From: Pyropia yezoensis
Taxonomy: Eukaryota; Rhodophyta; Bangiophyceae; Bangiales; Bangiaceae
Direction of reading: 5' to 3'
Length of the DNA stretch: 64,000 nucleotides
Assembly: GCA_009829735.1 (NCBI GenBank)
Contig: CM020618.1
Span: forward strand, 31,162,894-31,226,893
Made by a program: the position numbers and the translations under genes. The notes under the pieces are model-generated. The model worked only from the letters and a program-made list of their open reading frames with translations. It was not told where the DNA came from and ran no database searches. Of this stretch, positions 12,101-26,070 are shown piece by piece. Numbering within the stretch: position 1 is the first letter of the stretch; each line of letters opens with the position of its first letter.

Positions 12101-15100
12101 CTTGGAGCACAAGCCACGGGATCAAGATGGGAGCCCAAATGGGAGGGGTTTGTTGTTCTACCTTGGCCGGCGGTAGATTCGCCGCCGGCTCCCTCGTTAT
12201 AAGCCCTCGGAGACACTACTAACTACCCTCCACCCCAAGATGCAAGTCCCTCTGGTCATACGTAACTTATAGATACCGTGACCAGTACGAACTATCAAAT
12301 TGAAAGTTAAGGGTTAGAAGTAGCCCCCCTAATATTAGGGTTACAATACGGCCAACCATATTGCTACACTCGGGTACCCGAGTTGCTTGGCTTCCGTCGT
12401 CGATGGGACACTGCGAGACGGTACCGCCTCCCCCCCTCGCCGACTCGGTTCCGGCGTAAGTATCCGCCGGATCATGTCCGCGGAGCCCGCTCTGGGTGCT
12501 CCGAGCGTAGCGCTCCGTATGGCTACGTTCCAAATCAGCCGGCGAGTCGGATCCATAACCCGCCGTGTCCGGGGGTTGTCCAGGAGTAGCAACACCGGGG
12601 TCGACCCTGGTGGACTCCGAAAGTAGTCCGGCCGGTTCGAACCGTACCGGTGTGGGAGGAACACGACGGGGTACTGTCGTGTGGCTTGTTGACATCAGCA
12701 CAGCCATTGCGTCCTCCGTACGCTCTTCACGGGCGTCGAGTCCGGTGAACCGGGCTTTGATGCGAGCCAATGATGCCATCAGGGAGTCCCCTGGTGAAGG
12801 TGGCGGCGGAGTGCGGTCGGCAGAGGACGGTTCTGGAAATCCGCCGCCCCCGGCCGTCCGTGCCGTACCAAACGTCGATCCGGCACCGGAGAGCATCGGC
12901 GTCTCAATGTTGTCGATCGGGTTACCGATCCCGATTCCCGGGTTCAGCTCCAGGGTCGGCGTCGACGCCGATCCGTCATCTTGAACGTTCCCCGTCTCTT
13001 GGGTAGACATAGTCACAATCAGTCAACCGACGTAACAATCACCACGAATAATAGAGCGAGGGGGTAGATTGGGGGGAGTAACAGTAGATCACAGTCAAAG
13101 GTAAAAACTCAACACAATCGATCAGGTTGCAACACCACGAGTACAAGAAAAGGACCGGATCCCTATCCGTGTGCCAGGGCCGAAGACGGCGTCACCACAA
13201 GGGTGACGGAAACCCGTCCCCTGCTGCTCCACCAATGTAGCACAATAGGTATCCGCTGCACGTCCACTCTCAGGGAACACTCACCAAGGGGGATCGGCAC
13301 CAACGTCACCGGGAGGCCAAGGTTGCTGTCCTTGGAGCACAAGCCACGGGATCAAGATGGGAGCCCAAATGGGAGGGGTTTGTTGTTCTACCTTGGCCGG
13401 CGGTAGATTCGCCGCCGGCTCCCTCGTTATAAGCCCTCGGAGACACTACTAACTACCCTCCACCCCAAGATGCAAGTCCCTCTGGTCATACGTAACTTAT
13501 AGATACCGTGACCAGTACGAACTATCAAATTGAAAGTTAAGGGTTAGAAGTAGCCCCCCTAATATTAGGGTTACAATACGGCCAACCATATTGCTACACT
13601 CGGGTACCCGAGTTGCTTGGCTTCCGTCGTCGATGGGACACTGCGAGACGGTACCGCCTCCCCCCCTCGCCGACTCGGTTCCGGCGTAAGTATCCGCCGG
13701 ATCATGTCCGCGGAGCCCGCTCTGGGTGCTCCGAGCGTAGCGCTCCGTATGGCTACGTTCCAAATCAGCCGGCGAGTCGGATCCATAACCCGCCGTGTCC
13801 GGGGGTTGTCCAGGAGTAGCAACACCGGGGTCGACCCTGGTGGACTCCGAAAGTAGTCCGGCCGGTTCGAACCGTACCGGTGTGGGAGGAACACGACGGG
13901 GTACTGTCGTGTGGCTTGTTGACATCAGCACAGCCATTGCGTCCTCCGTACGCTCTTCACGGGCGTCGAGTCCGGTGAACCGGGCTTTGATGCGAGCCAA
14001 TGATGCCATCAGGGAGTCCCCTGGTGAAGGTGGCGGCGGAGTGCGGTCGGCAGAGGACGGTTCTGGAAATCCGCCGCCCCCGGCCGTCCGTGCCGTACCA
14101 AACGTCGATCCGGCACCGGAGAGCATCGGCGTCTCAATGTTGTCGATCGGGTTACCGATCCCGATTCCCGGGTTCAGCTCCAGGGTCGGCGTCGACGCCG
14201 ATCCGTCATCTTGAACGTTCCCCGTCTCTTGGGTAGACATAGTCACAATCAGTCAACCGACGTAACAATCACCACGAATAATAGAGCGAGGGGGTAGATT
14301 GGGGGGAGTAACAGTAGATCACAGTCAAAGGTAAAAACTCAACACAATCGATCAGGTTGCAACACCACGAGTACAAGAAAAGGACCGGATCCCTATCCGT
14401 GTGCCAGGGCCGAAGACGGCGTCACCACAAGGGTGACGGAAACCCGTCCCCTGCTGCTCCACCAATGTAGCACAATAGGTATCCGCTGCACGTCCACTCT
14501 CAGGGAACACTCACCAAGGGGGATCGGCACCAACGTCACCGGGAGGCCAAGGTTGCTGTCCTTGGAGCACAAGCCACGGGATCAAGATGGGAGCCCAAAT
14601 GGGAGGGGTTTGTTGTTCTACCTTGGCCGGCGGTAGATTCGCCGCCGGCTCCCTCGTTATAAGCCCTCGGAGACACTACTAACTACCCTCCACCCCAAGA
14701 TGCAAGTCCCTCTGGTCATACGTAACTTATAGATACCGTGACCAGTACGAACTATCAAATTGAAAGTTAAGGGTTAGAAGTAGCCCCCCTAATATTAGGG
14801 TTACAATACGGCCAACCATATTGCTACACTCGGGTACCCGAGTTGCTTGGCTTCCGTCGTCGATGGGACACTGCGAGACGGTACCGCCTCCCCCCCTCGC
14901 CGACTCGGTTCCGGCGTAAGTATCCGCCGGATCATGTCCGCGGAGCCCGCTCTGGGTGCTCCGAGCGTAGCGCTCCGTATGGCTACGTTCCAAATCAGCC
15001 GGCGAGTCGGATCCATAACCCGCCGTGTCCGGGGGTTGTCCAGGAGTAGCAACACCGGGGTCGACCCTGGTGGACTCCGAAAGTAGTCCGGCCGGTTCGA

Positions 15101-17260
15101 ACCGTACCGGTGTGGGAGGAACACGACGGGGTACTGTCGTGTGGCTTGTTGACATCAGCACAGCCATTGCGTCCTCCGTACGCTCTTCACGGGCGTCGAG
15201 TCCGGTGAACCGGGCTTTGATGCGAGCCAATGATGCCATCAGGGAGTCCCCTGGTGAAGGTGGCGGCGGAGTGCGGTCGGCAGAGGACGGTTCTGGAAAT
15301 CCGCCGCCCCCGGCCGTCCGTGCCGTACCAAACGTCGATCCGGCACCGGAGAGCATCGGCGTCTCAATGTTGTCGATCGGGTTACCGATCCCGATTCCCG
15401 GGTTCAGCTCCAGGGTCGGCGTCGACGCCGATCCGTCATCTTGAACGTTCCCCGTCTCTTGGGTAGACATAGTCACAATCAGTCAACCGACGTAACAATC
15501 ACCACGAATAATAGAGCGAGGGGGTAGATTGGGGGGAGTAACAGTAGATCACAGTCAAAGGTAAAAACTCAACACAATCGATCAGGTTGCAACACCACGA
15601 GTACAAGAAAAGGACCGGATCCCTATCCGTGTGCCAGGGCCGAAGACGGCGTCACCACAAGGGTGACGGAAACCCGTCCCCTGCTGCTCCACCAATGTAG
15701 CACAATAGGTATCCGCTGCACGTCCACTCTCAGGGAACACTCACCAAGGGGGATCGGCACCAACGTCACCGGGAGGCCAAGGTTGCTGTCCTTGGAGCAC
15801 AAGCCACGGGATCAAGATGGGAGCCCAAATGGGAGGGGTTTGTTGTTCTACCTTGGCCGGCGGTAGATTCGCCGCCGGCTCCCTCGTTATAAGCCCTCGG
15901 AGACACTACTAACTACCCTCCACCCCAAGATGCAAGTCCCTCTGGTCATACGTAACTTATAGATACCGTGACCAGTACGAACTATCAAATTGAAAGTTAA
16001 GGGTTAGAAGTAGCCCCCCTAATATTAGGGTTACAATACGGCCAACCATATTGCTACACTCGGGTACCCGAGTTGCTTGGCTTCCGTCGTCGATGGGACA
16101 CTGCGAGACGGTACCGCCTCCCCCCCTCGCCGACTCGGTTCCGGCGTAAGTATCCGCCGGATCATGTCCGCGGAGCCCGCTCTGGGTGCTCCGAGCGTAG
16201 CGCTCCGTATGGCTACGTTCCAAATCAGCCGGCGAGTCGGATCCATAACCCGCCGTGTCCGGGGGTTGTCCAGGAGTAGCAACACCGGGGTCGACCCTGG
16301 TGGACTCCGAAAGTAGTCCGGCCGGTTCGAACCGTACCGGTGTGGGAGGAACACGACGGGGTACTGTCGTGTGGCTTGTTGACATCAGCACAGCCATTGC
16401 GTCCTCCGTACGCTCTTCACGGGCGTCGAGTCCGGTGAACCGGGCTTTGATGCGAGCCAATGATGCCATCAGGGAGTCCCCTGGTGAAGGTGGCGGCGGA
16501 GTGCGGTCGGCAGAGGACGGTTCTGGAAATCCGCCGCCCCCGGCCGTCCGTGCCGTACCAAACGTCGATCCGGCACCGGAGAGCATCGGCGTCTCAATGT
16601 TGTCGATCGGGTTACCGATCCCGATTCCCGGGTTCAGCTCCAGGGTCGGCGTCGACGCCGATCCGTCATCTTGAACGTTCCCCGTCTCTTGGGTAGACAT
16701 AGTCACAATCAGTCAACCGACGTAACAATCACCACGAATAATAGAGCGAGGGGGTAGATTGGGGGGAGTAACAGTAGATCACAGTCAAAGGTAAAAACTC
16801 AACACAATCGATCAGGTTGCAACACCACGAGTACAAGAAAAGGACCGGATCCCTATCCGTGTGCCAGGGCCGAAGACGGCGTCACCACAAGGGTGACGGA
16901 AACCCGTCCCCTGCTGCTCCACCAATGTAGCACAATAGGTATCCGCTGCACGTCCACTCTCAGGGAACACTCACCAAGGGGGATCGGCACCAACGTCACC
17001 GGGAGGCCAAGGTTGCTGTCCTTGGAGCACAAGCCACGGGATCAAGATGGGAGCCCAAATGGGAGGGGTTTGTTGTTCTACCTTGGCCGGCGGTAGATTC
17101 GCCGCCGGCTCCCTCGTTATAAGCCCTCGGAGACACTACTAACTACCCTCCACCCCAAGATGCAAGTCCCTCTGGTCATACGTAACTTATAGATACCGTG
17201 ACCAGTACGAACTATCAAATTGAAAGTTAAGGGTTAGAAGTAGCCCCCCTAATATTAGGG

Positions 17261-17929
17261 TTACAATACGGCCAACCATATTGCTACACTCGGGTACCCG
17301 AGTTGCTTGGCTTCCGTCGTCGATGGGACACTGCGAGACGGTACCGCCTCCCCCCTCGCCGACTCGGTTCCGGCGTAAGTATCCGCCGGATCATGTCCGC
17401 GGAGCCCGCTCTGGGTGCTCCGAGCGTAGCGCTCCGTATGGCTACGTTCCAAATCAGCCGGCGAGTCGGATCCATAACCCGCCGTGTCCGGGGGTTGTCC
17501 AGGAGTAGCAACACCGGGGTCGACCCTGGTGGACTCCGAAAGTAGTCCGGCCGGTTCGAACCGTACCGGTGTGGGAGGAACACGACGGGGTACTGTCGTG
17601 TGGCTTGTTGACATCAGCACAGCCATTGCGTCCTCCGTACGCTCTTCACGGGCGTCGAGTCCGGTGAACCGGGCTTTGATGCGAGCCAATGATGCCATCA
17701 GGGAGTCCCCTGGTGAAGGTGGCGGCGGAGTGCGGTCGGCAGAGGACGGTTCTGGAAATCCGCCGCCCCCGGCCGTCCGTGCCGTACCAAACGTCGATCC
17801 GGCACCGGAGAGCATCGGCGTCTCAATGTTGTCGATCGGGTTACCGATCCCGATTCCCGGGTTCAGCTCCAGGGTCGGCGTCGACGCCGATCCGTCATCT
17901 TGAACGTTCCCCGTCTCTTGGGTAGACAT
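17261..17929 (-). pseudogene. Gag-like copy with altered C-terminus
   Basis: The C7 tract near 17350 is reduced to C6. The minus-strand frame therefore leaves the normal LTR-derived tail and ends early at 17261 with a different tail of about 30 residues, giving a protein of about 222 aa. The same C6 variant occurs in the units near 23.8 kb and 24.4 kb. This is a slippage-type difference. Confidence 0.5.
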
Positions 17930-19645
17930 AGTCACAATCAGTCAACCGACGTAACAATCACCACGAATAATAGAGCGAGGGGGTAGATTGGGGGGAGTAA
18001 CAGTAGATCACAGTCAAAGGTAAAAACTCAACACAATCGATCAGGTTGCAACACCACGAGTACAAGAAAAGGACCGGATCCCTATCCGTGTGCCAGGGCC
18101 GAAGACGGCGTCACCACAAGGGTGACGGAAACCCGTCCCCTGCTGCTCCACCAATGTAGCACAATAGGTATCCGCTGCACGTCCACTCTCAGGGAACACT
18201 CACCAAGGGGGATCGGCACCAACGTCACCGGGAGGCCAAGGTTGCTGTCCTTGGAGCACAAGCCACGGGATCAAGATGGGAGCCCAAATGGGAGGGGTTT
18301 GTTGTTCTACCTTGGCCGGCGGTAGATTCGCCGCCGGCTCCCTCGTTATAAGCCCTCGGAGACACTACTAACTACCCTCCACCCCAAGATGCAAGTCCCT
18401 CTGGTCATACGTAACTTATAGATACCGTGACCAGTACGAACTATCAAATTGAAAGTTAAGGGTTAGAAGTAGCCCCCCTAATATTAGGGTTACAATACGG
18501 CCAACCATATTGCTACACTCGGGTACCCGAGTTGCTTGGCTTCCGTCGTCGATGGGACACTGCGAGACGGTACCGCCTCCCCCCCTCGCCGACTCGGTTC
18601 CGGCGTAAGTATCCGCCGGATCATGTCCGCGGAGCCCGCTCTGGGTGCTCCGAGCGTAGCGCTCCGTATGGCTACGTTCCAAATCAGCCGGCGAGTCGGA
18701 TCCATAACCCGCCGTGTCCGGGGGTTGTCCAGGAGTAGCAACACCGGGGTCGACCCTGGTGGACTCCGAAAGTAGTCCGGCCGGTTCGAACCGTACCGGT
18801 GTGGGAGGAACACGACGGGGTACTGTCGTGTGGCTTGTTGACATCAGCACAGCCATTGCGTCCTCCGTACGCTCTTCACGGGCGTCGAGTCCGGTGAACC
18901 GGGCTTTGATGCGAGCCAATGATGCCATCAGGGAGTCCCCTGGTGAAGGTGGCGGCGGAGTGCGGTCGGCAGAGGACGGTTCTGGAAATCCGCCGCCCCC
19001 GGCCGTCCGTGCCGTACCAAACGTCGATCCGGCACCGGAGAGCATCGGCGTCTCAATGTTGTCGATCGGGTTACCGATCCCGATTCCCGGGTTCAGCTCC
19101 AGGGTCGGCGTCGACGCCGATCCGTCATCTTGAACGTTCCCCGTCTCTTGGGTAGACATAGTCACAATCAGTCAACCGACGTAACAATCACCACGAATAA
19201 TAGAGCGAGGGGGTAGATTGGGGGGAGTAACAGTAGATCACAGTCAAAGGTAAAAACTCAACACAATCGATCAGGTTGCAACACCACGAGTACAAGAAAA
19301 GGACCGGATCCCTATCCGTGTGCCAGGGCCGAAGACGGCGTCACCACAAGGGTGACGGAAACCCGTCCCCTGCTGCTCCACCAATGTAGCACAATAGGTA
19401 TCCGCTGCACGTCCACTCTCAGGGAACACTCACCAAGGGGGATCGGCACCAACGTCACCGGGAGGCCAAGGTTGCTGTCCTTGGAGCACAAGCCACGGGA
19501 TCAAGATGGGAGCCCAAATGGGAGGGGTTTGTTGTTCTACCTTGGCCGGCGGTAGATTCGCCGCCGGCTCCCTCGTTATAAGCCCTCGGAGACACTACTA
19601 ACTACCCTCCACCCCAAGATGCAAGTCCCTCTGGTCATACGTAAC

Positions 19646-20732
19646 TTATAGATACCGTGACCAGTACGAACTATCAAATTGAAAGTTAAGGGTTAGAAGT
19701 AGCCCCCCTAATATTAGGGTTACAATACGGCCAACCATATTGCTACACTCGGGTACCCGAGTTGCTTGGCTTCCGTCGTCGATGGGACACTGCGAGACGG
19801 TACCGCCTCCCCCCCTCGCCGACTCGGTTCCGGCGTAAGTATCCGCCGGATCATGTCCGCGGAGCCCGCTCTGGGTGCTCCGAGCGTAGCGCTCCGTATG
19901 GCTACGTTCCAAATCAGCCGGCGAGTCGGATCCATAACCCGCCGTGTCCGGGGGTTGTCCAGGAGTAGCAACACCGGGGTCGACCCTGGTGGACTCCGAA
20001 AGTAGTCCGGCCGGTTCGAACCGTACCGGTGTGGGAGGAACACGACGGGGGTACTGTCGTGTGGCTTGTTGACATCAGCACAGCCATTGCGTCCTCCGTA
20101 CGCTCTTCACGGGCGTCGAGTCCGGTGAACCGGGCTTTGATGCGAGCCAATGATGCCATCAGGGAGTCCCCTGGTGAAGGTGGCGGCGGAGTGCGGTCGG
20201 CAGAGGACGGTTCTGGAAATCCGCCGCCCCCGGCCGTCCGTGCCGTACCAAACGTCGATCCGGCACCGGAGAGCATCGGCGTCTCAATGTTGTCGATCGG
20301 GTTACCGATCCCGATTCCCGGGTTCAGCTCCAGGGTCGGCGTCGACGCCGATCCGTCATCTTGAACGTTCCCCGTCTCTTGGGTAGACAGAGTCACTGTC
20401 GTGTGGCTAGTTGACATCAGCACAGCCATTGCGTCCTCCGTACGCTCTTCACGGGCGTCGAGTCCGGTGAACCGGGCTTTGATGCGAGCCAATGATGCCA
20501 TCAGGGAGTCCCCTGGTGAAGGTGGCGGCGGAGTGCGGTCGGCAGAGGACGGTTCTGGAAATCCGCCGCCCCCGGCCGTCCGTGCCGTACCAAACGTCGA
20601 TCCGGCACCGGAGAGCATCGGCGTCTCAATGTTGTCGATCGGGTTACCGATCCCGATTCCCGGGTTCAGCTCCAGGGTCGGCGTCGACGCCGATCCGTCA
20701 TCTTGAACGTTCCCCGTCTCTTGGGTAGACAT
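19646..20732 (-). pseudogene. Gag-like copy carrying a 342-bp internal tandem duplication
   Basis: The first part of gag (about 114 codons) is present twice in direct order, with a join near 20395. 342 is divisible by three, so the duplication itself keeps the frame. The join also carries base changes (gacagagtcactg at 20388-20400 and gtggctag at 20403-20410). Beyond the second copy an extra G (a run of five G at 20046-20050 where other units have four) shifts the frame, so the long ORF ends at 19914 with an aberrant tail. This unit is 1573 bp long instead of 1230. Confidence 0.75.
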
Positions 20733-23700
20733 AGTCACAATCAGTCAACCGACGTAACAATCACCACGAATAATAGAGCGAGGGGGTAGATTGGGGGGAG
20801 TAACAGTAGATCACAGTCAAAGGTAAAAACTCAACACAATCGATCAGGTTGCAACACCACGAGTACAAGAAAAGGACCGGATCCCTATCCGTGTGCCAGG
20901 GCCGAAGACGGCGTCACCACAAGGGTGACGGAAACCCGTCCCCTGCTGCTCCACCAATGTAGCACAATAGGTATCCGCTGCACGTCCACTCTCAGGGAAC
21001 ACTCACCAAGGGGGATCGGCACCAACGTCACCGGGAGGCCAAGGTTGCTGTCCTTGGAGCACAAGCCACGGGATCAAGATGGGAGCCCAAATGGGAGGGG
21101 TTTGTTGTTCTACCTTGGCCGGCGGTAGATTCGCCGCCGGCTCCCTCGTTATAAGCCCTCGGAGACACTACTAACTACCCTCCACCCCAAGATGCAAGTC
21201 CCTCTGGTCATACGTAACTTATAGATACCGTGACCAGTACGAACTATCAAATTGAAAGTTAAGGGTTAGAAGTAGCCCCCCTAATATTAGGGTTACAATA
21301 CGGCCAACCATATTGCTACACTCGGGTACCCGAGTTGCTTGGCTTCCGTCGTCGATGGGACACTGCGAGACGGTACCGCCTCCCCCCCTCGCCGACTCGG
21401 TTCCGGCGTAAGTATCCGCCGGATCATGTCCGCGGAGCCCGCTCTGGGTGCTCCGAGCGTAGCGCTCCGTATGGCTACGTTCCAAATCAGCCGGCGAGTC
21501 GGATCCATAACCCGCCGTGTCCGGGGGTTGTCCAGGAGTAGCAACACCGGGGTCGACCCTGGTGGACTCCGAAAGTAGTCCGGCCGGTTCGAACCGTACC
21601 GGTGTGGGAGGAACACGACGGGGTACTGTCGTGTGGCTTGTTGACATCAGCACAGCCATTGCGTCCTCCGTACGCTCTTCACGGGCGTCGAGTCCGGTGA
21701 ACCGGGCTTTGATGCGAGCCAATGATGCCATCAGGGAGTCCCCTGGTGAAGGTGGCGGCGGAGTGCGGTCGGCAGAGGACGGTTCTGGAAATCCGCCGCC
21801 CCCGGCCGTCCGTGCCGTACCAAACGTCGATCCGGCACCGGAGAGCATCGGCGTCTCAATGTTGTCGATCGGGTTACCGATCCCGATTCCCGGGTTCAGC
21901 TCCAGGGTCGGCGTCGACGCCGATCCGTCATCTTGAACGTTCCCCGTCTCTTGGGTAGACATAGTCACAATCAGTCAACCGACGTAACAATCACCACGAA
22001 TAATAGAGCGAGGGGGTAGATTGGGGGGAGTAACAGTAGATCACAGTCAAAGGTAAAAACTCAACACAATCGATCAGGTTGCAACACCACGAGTACAAGA
22101 AAAGGACCGGATCCCTATCCGTGTGCCAGGGCCGAAGACGGCGTCACCACAAGGGTGACGGAAACCCGTCCCCTGCTGCTCCACCAATGTAGCACAATAG
22201 GTATCCGCTGCACGTCCACTCTCAGGGAACACTCACCAAGGGGGATCGGCACCAACGTCACCGGGAGGCCAAGGTTGCTGTCCTTGGAGCACAAGCCACG
22301 GGATCAAGATGGGAGCCCAAATGGGAGGGGTTTGTTGTTCTACCTTGGCCGGCGGTAGATTCGCCGCCGGCTCCCTCGTTATAAGCCCTCGGAGACACTA
22401 CTAACTACCCTCCACCCCAAGATGCAAGTCCCTCTGGTCATACGTAACTTATAGATACCGTGACCAGTACGAACTATCAAATTGAAAGTTAAGGGTTAGA
22501 AGTAGCCCCCCTAATATTAGGGTTACAATACGGCCAACCATATTGCTACACTCGGGTACCCGAGTTGCTTGGCTTCCGTCGTCGATGGGACACTGCGAGA
22601 CGGTACCGCCTCCCCCCCTCGCCGACTCGGTTCCGGCGTAAGTATCCGCCGGATCATGTCCGCGGAGCCCGCTCTGGGTGCTCCGAGCGTAGCGCTCCGT
22701 ATGGCTACGTTCCAAATCAGCCGGCGAGTCGGATCCATAACCCGCCGTGTCCGGGGGTTGTCCAGGAGTAGCAACACCGGGGTCGACCCTGGTGGACTCC
22801 GAAAGTAGTCCGGCCGGTTCGAACCGTACCGGTGTGGGAGGAACACGACGGGGTACTGTCGTGTGGCTTGTTGACATCAGCACAGCCATTGCGTCCTCCG
22901 TACGCTCTTCACGGGCGTCGAGTCCGGTGAACCGGGCTTTGATGCGAGCCAATGATGCCATCAGGGAGTCCCCTGGTGAAGGTGGCGGCGGAGTGCGGTC
23001 GGCAGAGGACGGTTCTGGAAATCCGCCGCCCCCGGCCGTCCGTGCCGTACCAAACGTCGATCCGGCACCGGAGAGCATCGGCGTCTCAATGTTGTCGATC
23101 GGGTTACCGATCCCGATTCCCGGGTTCAGCTCCAGGGTCGGCGTCGACGCCGATCCGTCATCTTGAACGTTCCCCGTCTCTTGGGTAGACATAGTCACAA
23201 TCAGTCAACCGACGTAACAATCACCACGAATAATAGAGCGAGGGGGTAGATTGGGGGGAGTAACAGTAGATCACAGTCAAAGGTAAAAACTCAACACAAT
23301 CGATCAGGTTGCAACACCACGAGTACAAGAAAAGGACCGGATCCCTATCCGTGTGCCAGGGCCGAAGACGGCGTCACCACAAGGGTGACGGAAACCCGTC
23401 CCCTGCTGCTCCACCAATGTAGCACAATAGGTATCCGCTGCACGTCCACTCTCAGGGAACACTCACCAAGGGGGATCGGCACCAACGTCACCGGGAGGCC
23501 AAGGTTGCTGTCCTTGGAGCACAAGCCACGGGATCAAGATGGGAGCCCAAATGGGAGGGGTTTGTTGTTCTACCTTGGCCGGCGGTAGATTCGCCGCCGG
23601 CTCCCTCGTTATAAGCCCTCGGAGACACTACTAACTACCCTCCACCCCAAGATGCAAGTCCCTCTGGTCATACGTAACTTATAGATACCGTGACCAGTAC

Positions 23701-24210
23701 GAACTATCAAATTGAAAGTTAAGGGTTAGAAGTAGCCCCCCTAATATTAGGGTTACAATACGGCCAACCATATTGCTACACTCGGGTACCCGAGTTGCTT
23801 GGCTTCCGTCGTCGATGGGACACTGCGAGACGGTACCGCCTCCCCCCTCGCCGACTCGGTTCCGGCGTAAGTATCCGCCGGATCATGTCCGCGGAGCCCG
23901 CTCTGGGTGCTCCGAGCGTAGCGCTCCGTATGGCTACGTTCCAAATCAGCCGGCGAGTCGGATCCATAACCCGCCGTGTCCGGGGGTTGTCCAGGAGTAG
24001 CAACACCGGGGTCGACCCTGGTGGACTCCGAAAGTAGTCCGGCCGGTTCGAACCGTACCGGTGTGGGAGGAACACGACGGGGTACTGTCGTGTGGCTTGT
24101 TGACATCAGCACAGCCATTGCGTCCTCCGTACGCTCTTCACGGGCGTCGAGTCCGGTGAACCGGGCTTTGATGCGAGCCAATGATGCCATCAGGGAGATC
24201 CCCTGGTGAA

Positions 24211-24560
24211 GGTCCCTCTGGTCATACGTAACTTATAGATACCGTGACCAGTACGCTATCAAATTGAAAGTTAAGGGTTAGAAGTAGCCCCCCTAATATT
24301 AGGGTTACAATACGGCCAACCATATTGCTACACTCGGGTACCCGAGTTGCTTGGCTTCCGTCGTCGATGGGACACTGCGAGACGGTACCGCCTCCCCCCT
24401 CGCCGACTCGGTTCCGGCGTAAGTATCCGCCGGATCATGTCCGCGGAGCCCGCTCTGGGTGCTCCGAGCGTAGCGCTCCGTATGGCTACGTTCCAAATCA
24501 GCCGGCGAGTCGGATCGGAGAGCATCGGCGTCTCAATGTTGTCGATCGGGTTACCGATCA
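24211..24560 (-). repeat. Rearranged chimeric module with a truncated LTR
   Basis: Three abnormal joins are visible. At about 24211-24213 gag sequence jumps into the interior of an LTR, deleting the leader, PBS and distal LTR. At about 24516 sequence near a GGATC jumps across gag to GGAGAGCATC. At about 24559 it jumps back within gag, duplicating the segment that contains GTCGATCGGG. LTR copy 21 is therefore only about 122 bp (24211-24332). Short shared bases at the joins (GGT, GATC) suggest microhomology-mediated repair or template switching. Confidence 0.75.
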
Positions 24561-25327
24561 CGGGCGTCGAGTCCGGTGAACCGGGCTTTGATGCGAGCCA
24601 ATGATGCCATCAGGGAGTCCCCTGGTGAAGGTGGCGGCGGAGTGCGGTCGGCAGAGGACGGTTCTGGAAATCCGCCGCCCCCGGCCGTCCGTGCCGTACC
24701 AAACGTCGATCCGGCACCGGAGAGCATCGGCGTCTCAATGTTGTCGATCGGGTTACCGATCCCGATTCCCGGGTTCAGCTCCAGGGTCGGCGTCGACGCC
24801 GATCCGTCATCTTGAACGTTCCCCGTCTCTTGGGTAGACATAGTCACAATCAGTCAACCGACGTAACAATCACCACGAATAATAGAGCGAGGGGGTAGAT
24901 TGGGGGGAGTAACAGTAGATCACAGTCAAAGGTAAAAACTCAACACAATCGATCAGGTTGCAACACCACGAGTACAAGAAAAGGACCGGATCCCTATCCG
25001 TGTGCCAGGGCCGAAGACGGCGTCACCACAAGGGTGACGGAAACCCGTCCCCTGCTGCTCCACCAATGTAGCACAATAGGTATCCGCTGCACGTCCACTC
25101 TCAGGGAACACTCACCAAGGGGGATCGGCACCAACGTCACCGGGAGGCCAAGGTTGCTGTCCTTGGAGCACAAGCCACGGGATCAAGATGGGAGCCCAAA
25201 TGGGAGGGGTTTGTTGTTCTACCTTGGCCGGCGGTAGATTCGCCGCCGGCTCCCTCGTTATAAGCCCTCGGAGACACTACTAACTACCCTCCACCCCAAG
25301 ATGCAAGTCCCTCTGGTCATACGTAAC

Positions 25328-26070
25328 TTATAGATACCGTGACCAGTACGAACTATCAAATTGAAAGTTAAGGGTTAGAAGTAGCCCCCCTAATATTAGG
25401 GTTACAATACGGCCAACCATATTGCTACACTCGGGTACCCGAGTTGCTTGGCTTCCGTCGTCGATGGGACACTGCGAGACGGTACCGCCTCCCCCCCTCG
25501 CCGACTCGGTTCCGGCGTAAGTATCCGCCGGATCATGTCCGCGGAGCCCGCTCTGGGTGCTCCGAGCGTAGCGCTCCGTATGGCTACGTTCCAAATCAGC
25601 CCGGCGAGTCGGATCCATAACCCGCCGTGTCCGGGGGTTGTCCAGGAGTAGCAACACCGGGGTCGACCCTGGTGGACTCCGAAAGTAGTCCGGCCGGTTC
25701 GAACCGTACCGGTGTGGAGGAACACGACGGGGTACTGTCGTGTGGCTTGTTGACATCAGCACAGCCATTGCGTCCTCCGTACGCTCTTCACGGGCGTCGA
25801 GTCCGGTGAACCGGGCTTTGATGCGAGCCAATGATGCCATCAGGGAGTCCCCTGGTGAAGGTGGCGGCGGAGTGCGGTCGGCAGAGGACGGTTCTGGAAA
25901 TCCGCCGCCCCGGCCGTCCGTGCCGTACCAAACGTCGATCCGGCACCGGAGAGCATCGGCGTCTCAATGTTGTCGATCGGGTTACCGATCCCGATTCCCG
26001 GGTTCAGCTCCAGGGTCGGCGTCGACGCCGATCCGTCATCTTGAACGTTCCCCGTCTCTTGGGTAGACAT
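25328..26070 (-). pseudogene. Gag-like copy with three single-base indels
   Basis: Compared with consensus there is one extra C near 25599 (agcccggcg), one missing G near 25716 (gtgtggagg) and one missing C near 25912 (ccgccccgg). The minus frame is broken three times. No other unit has so many changes. It lies next to the rearranged zone. Confidence 0.6.
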
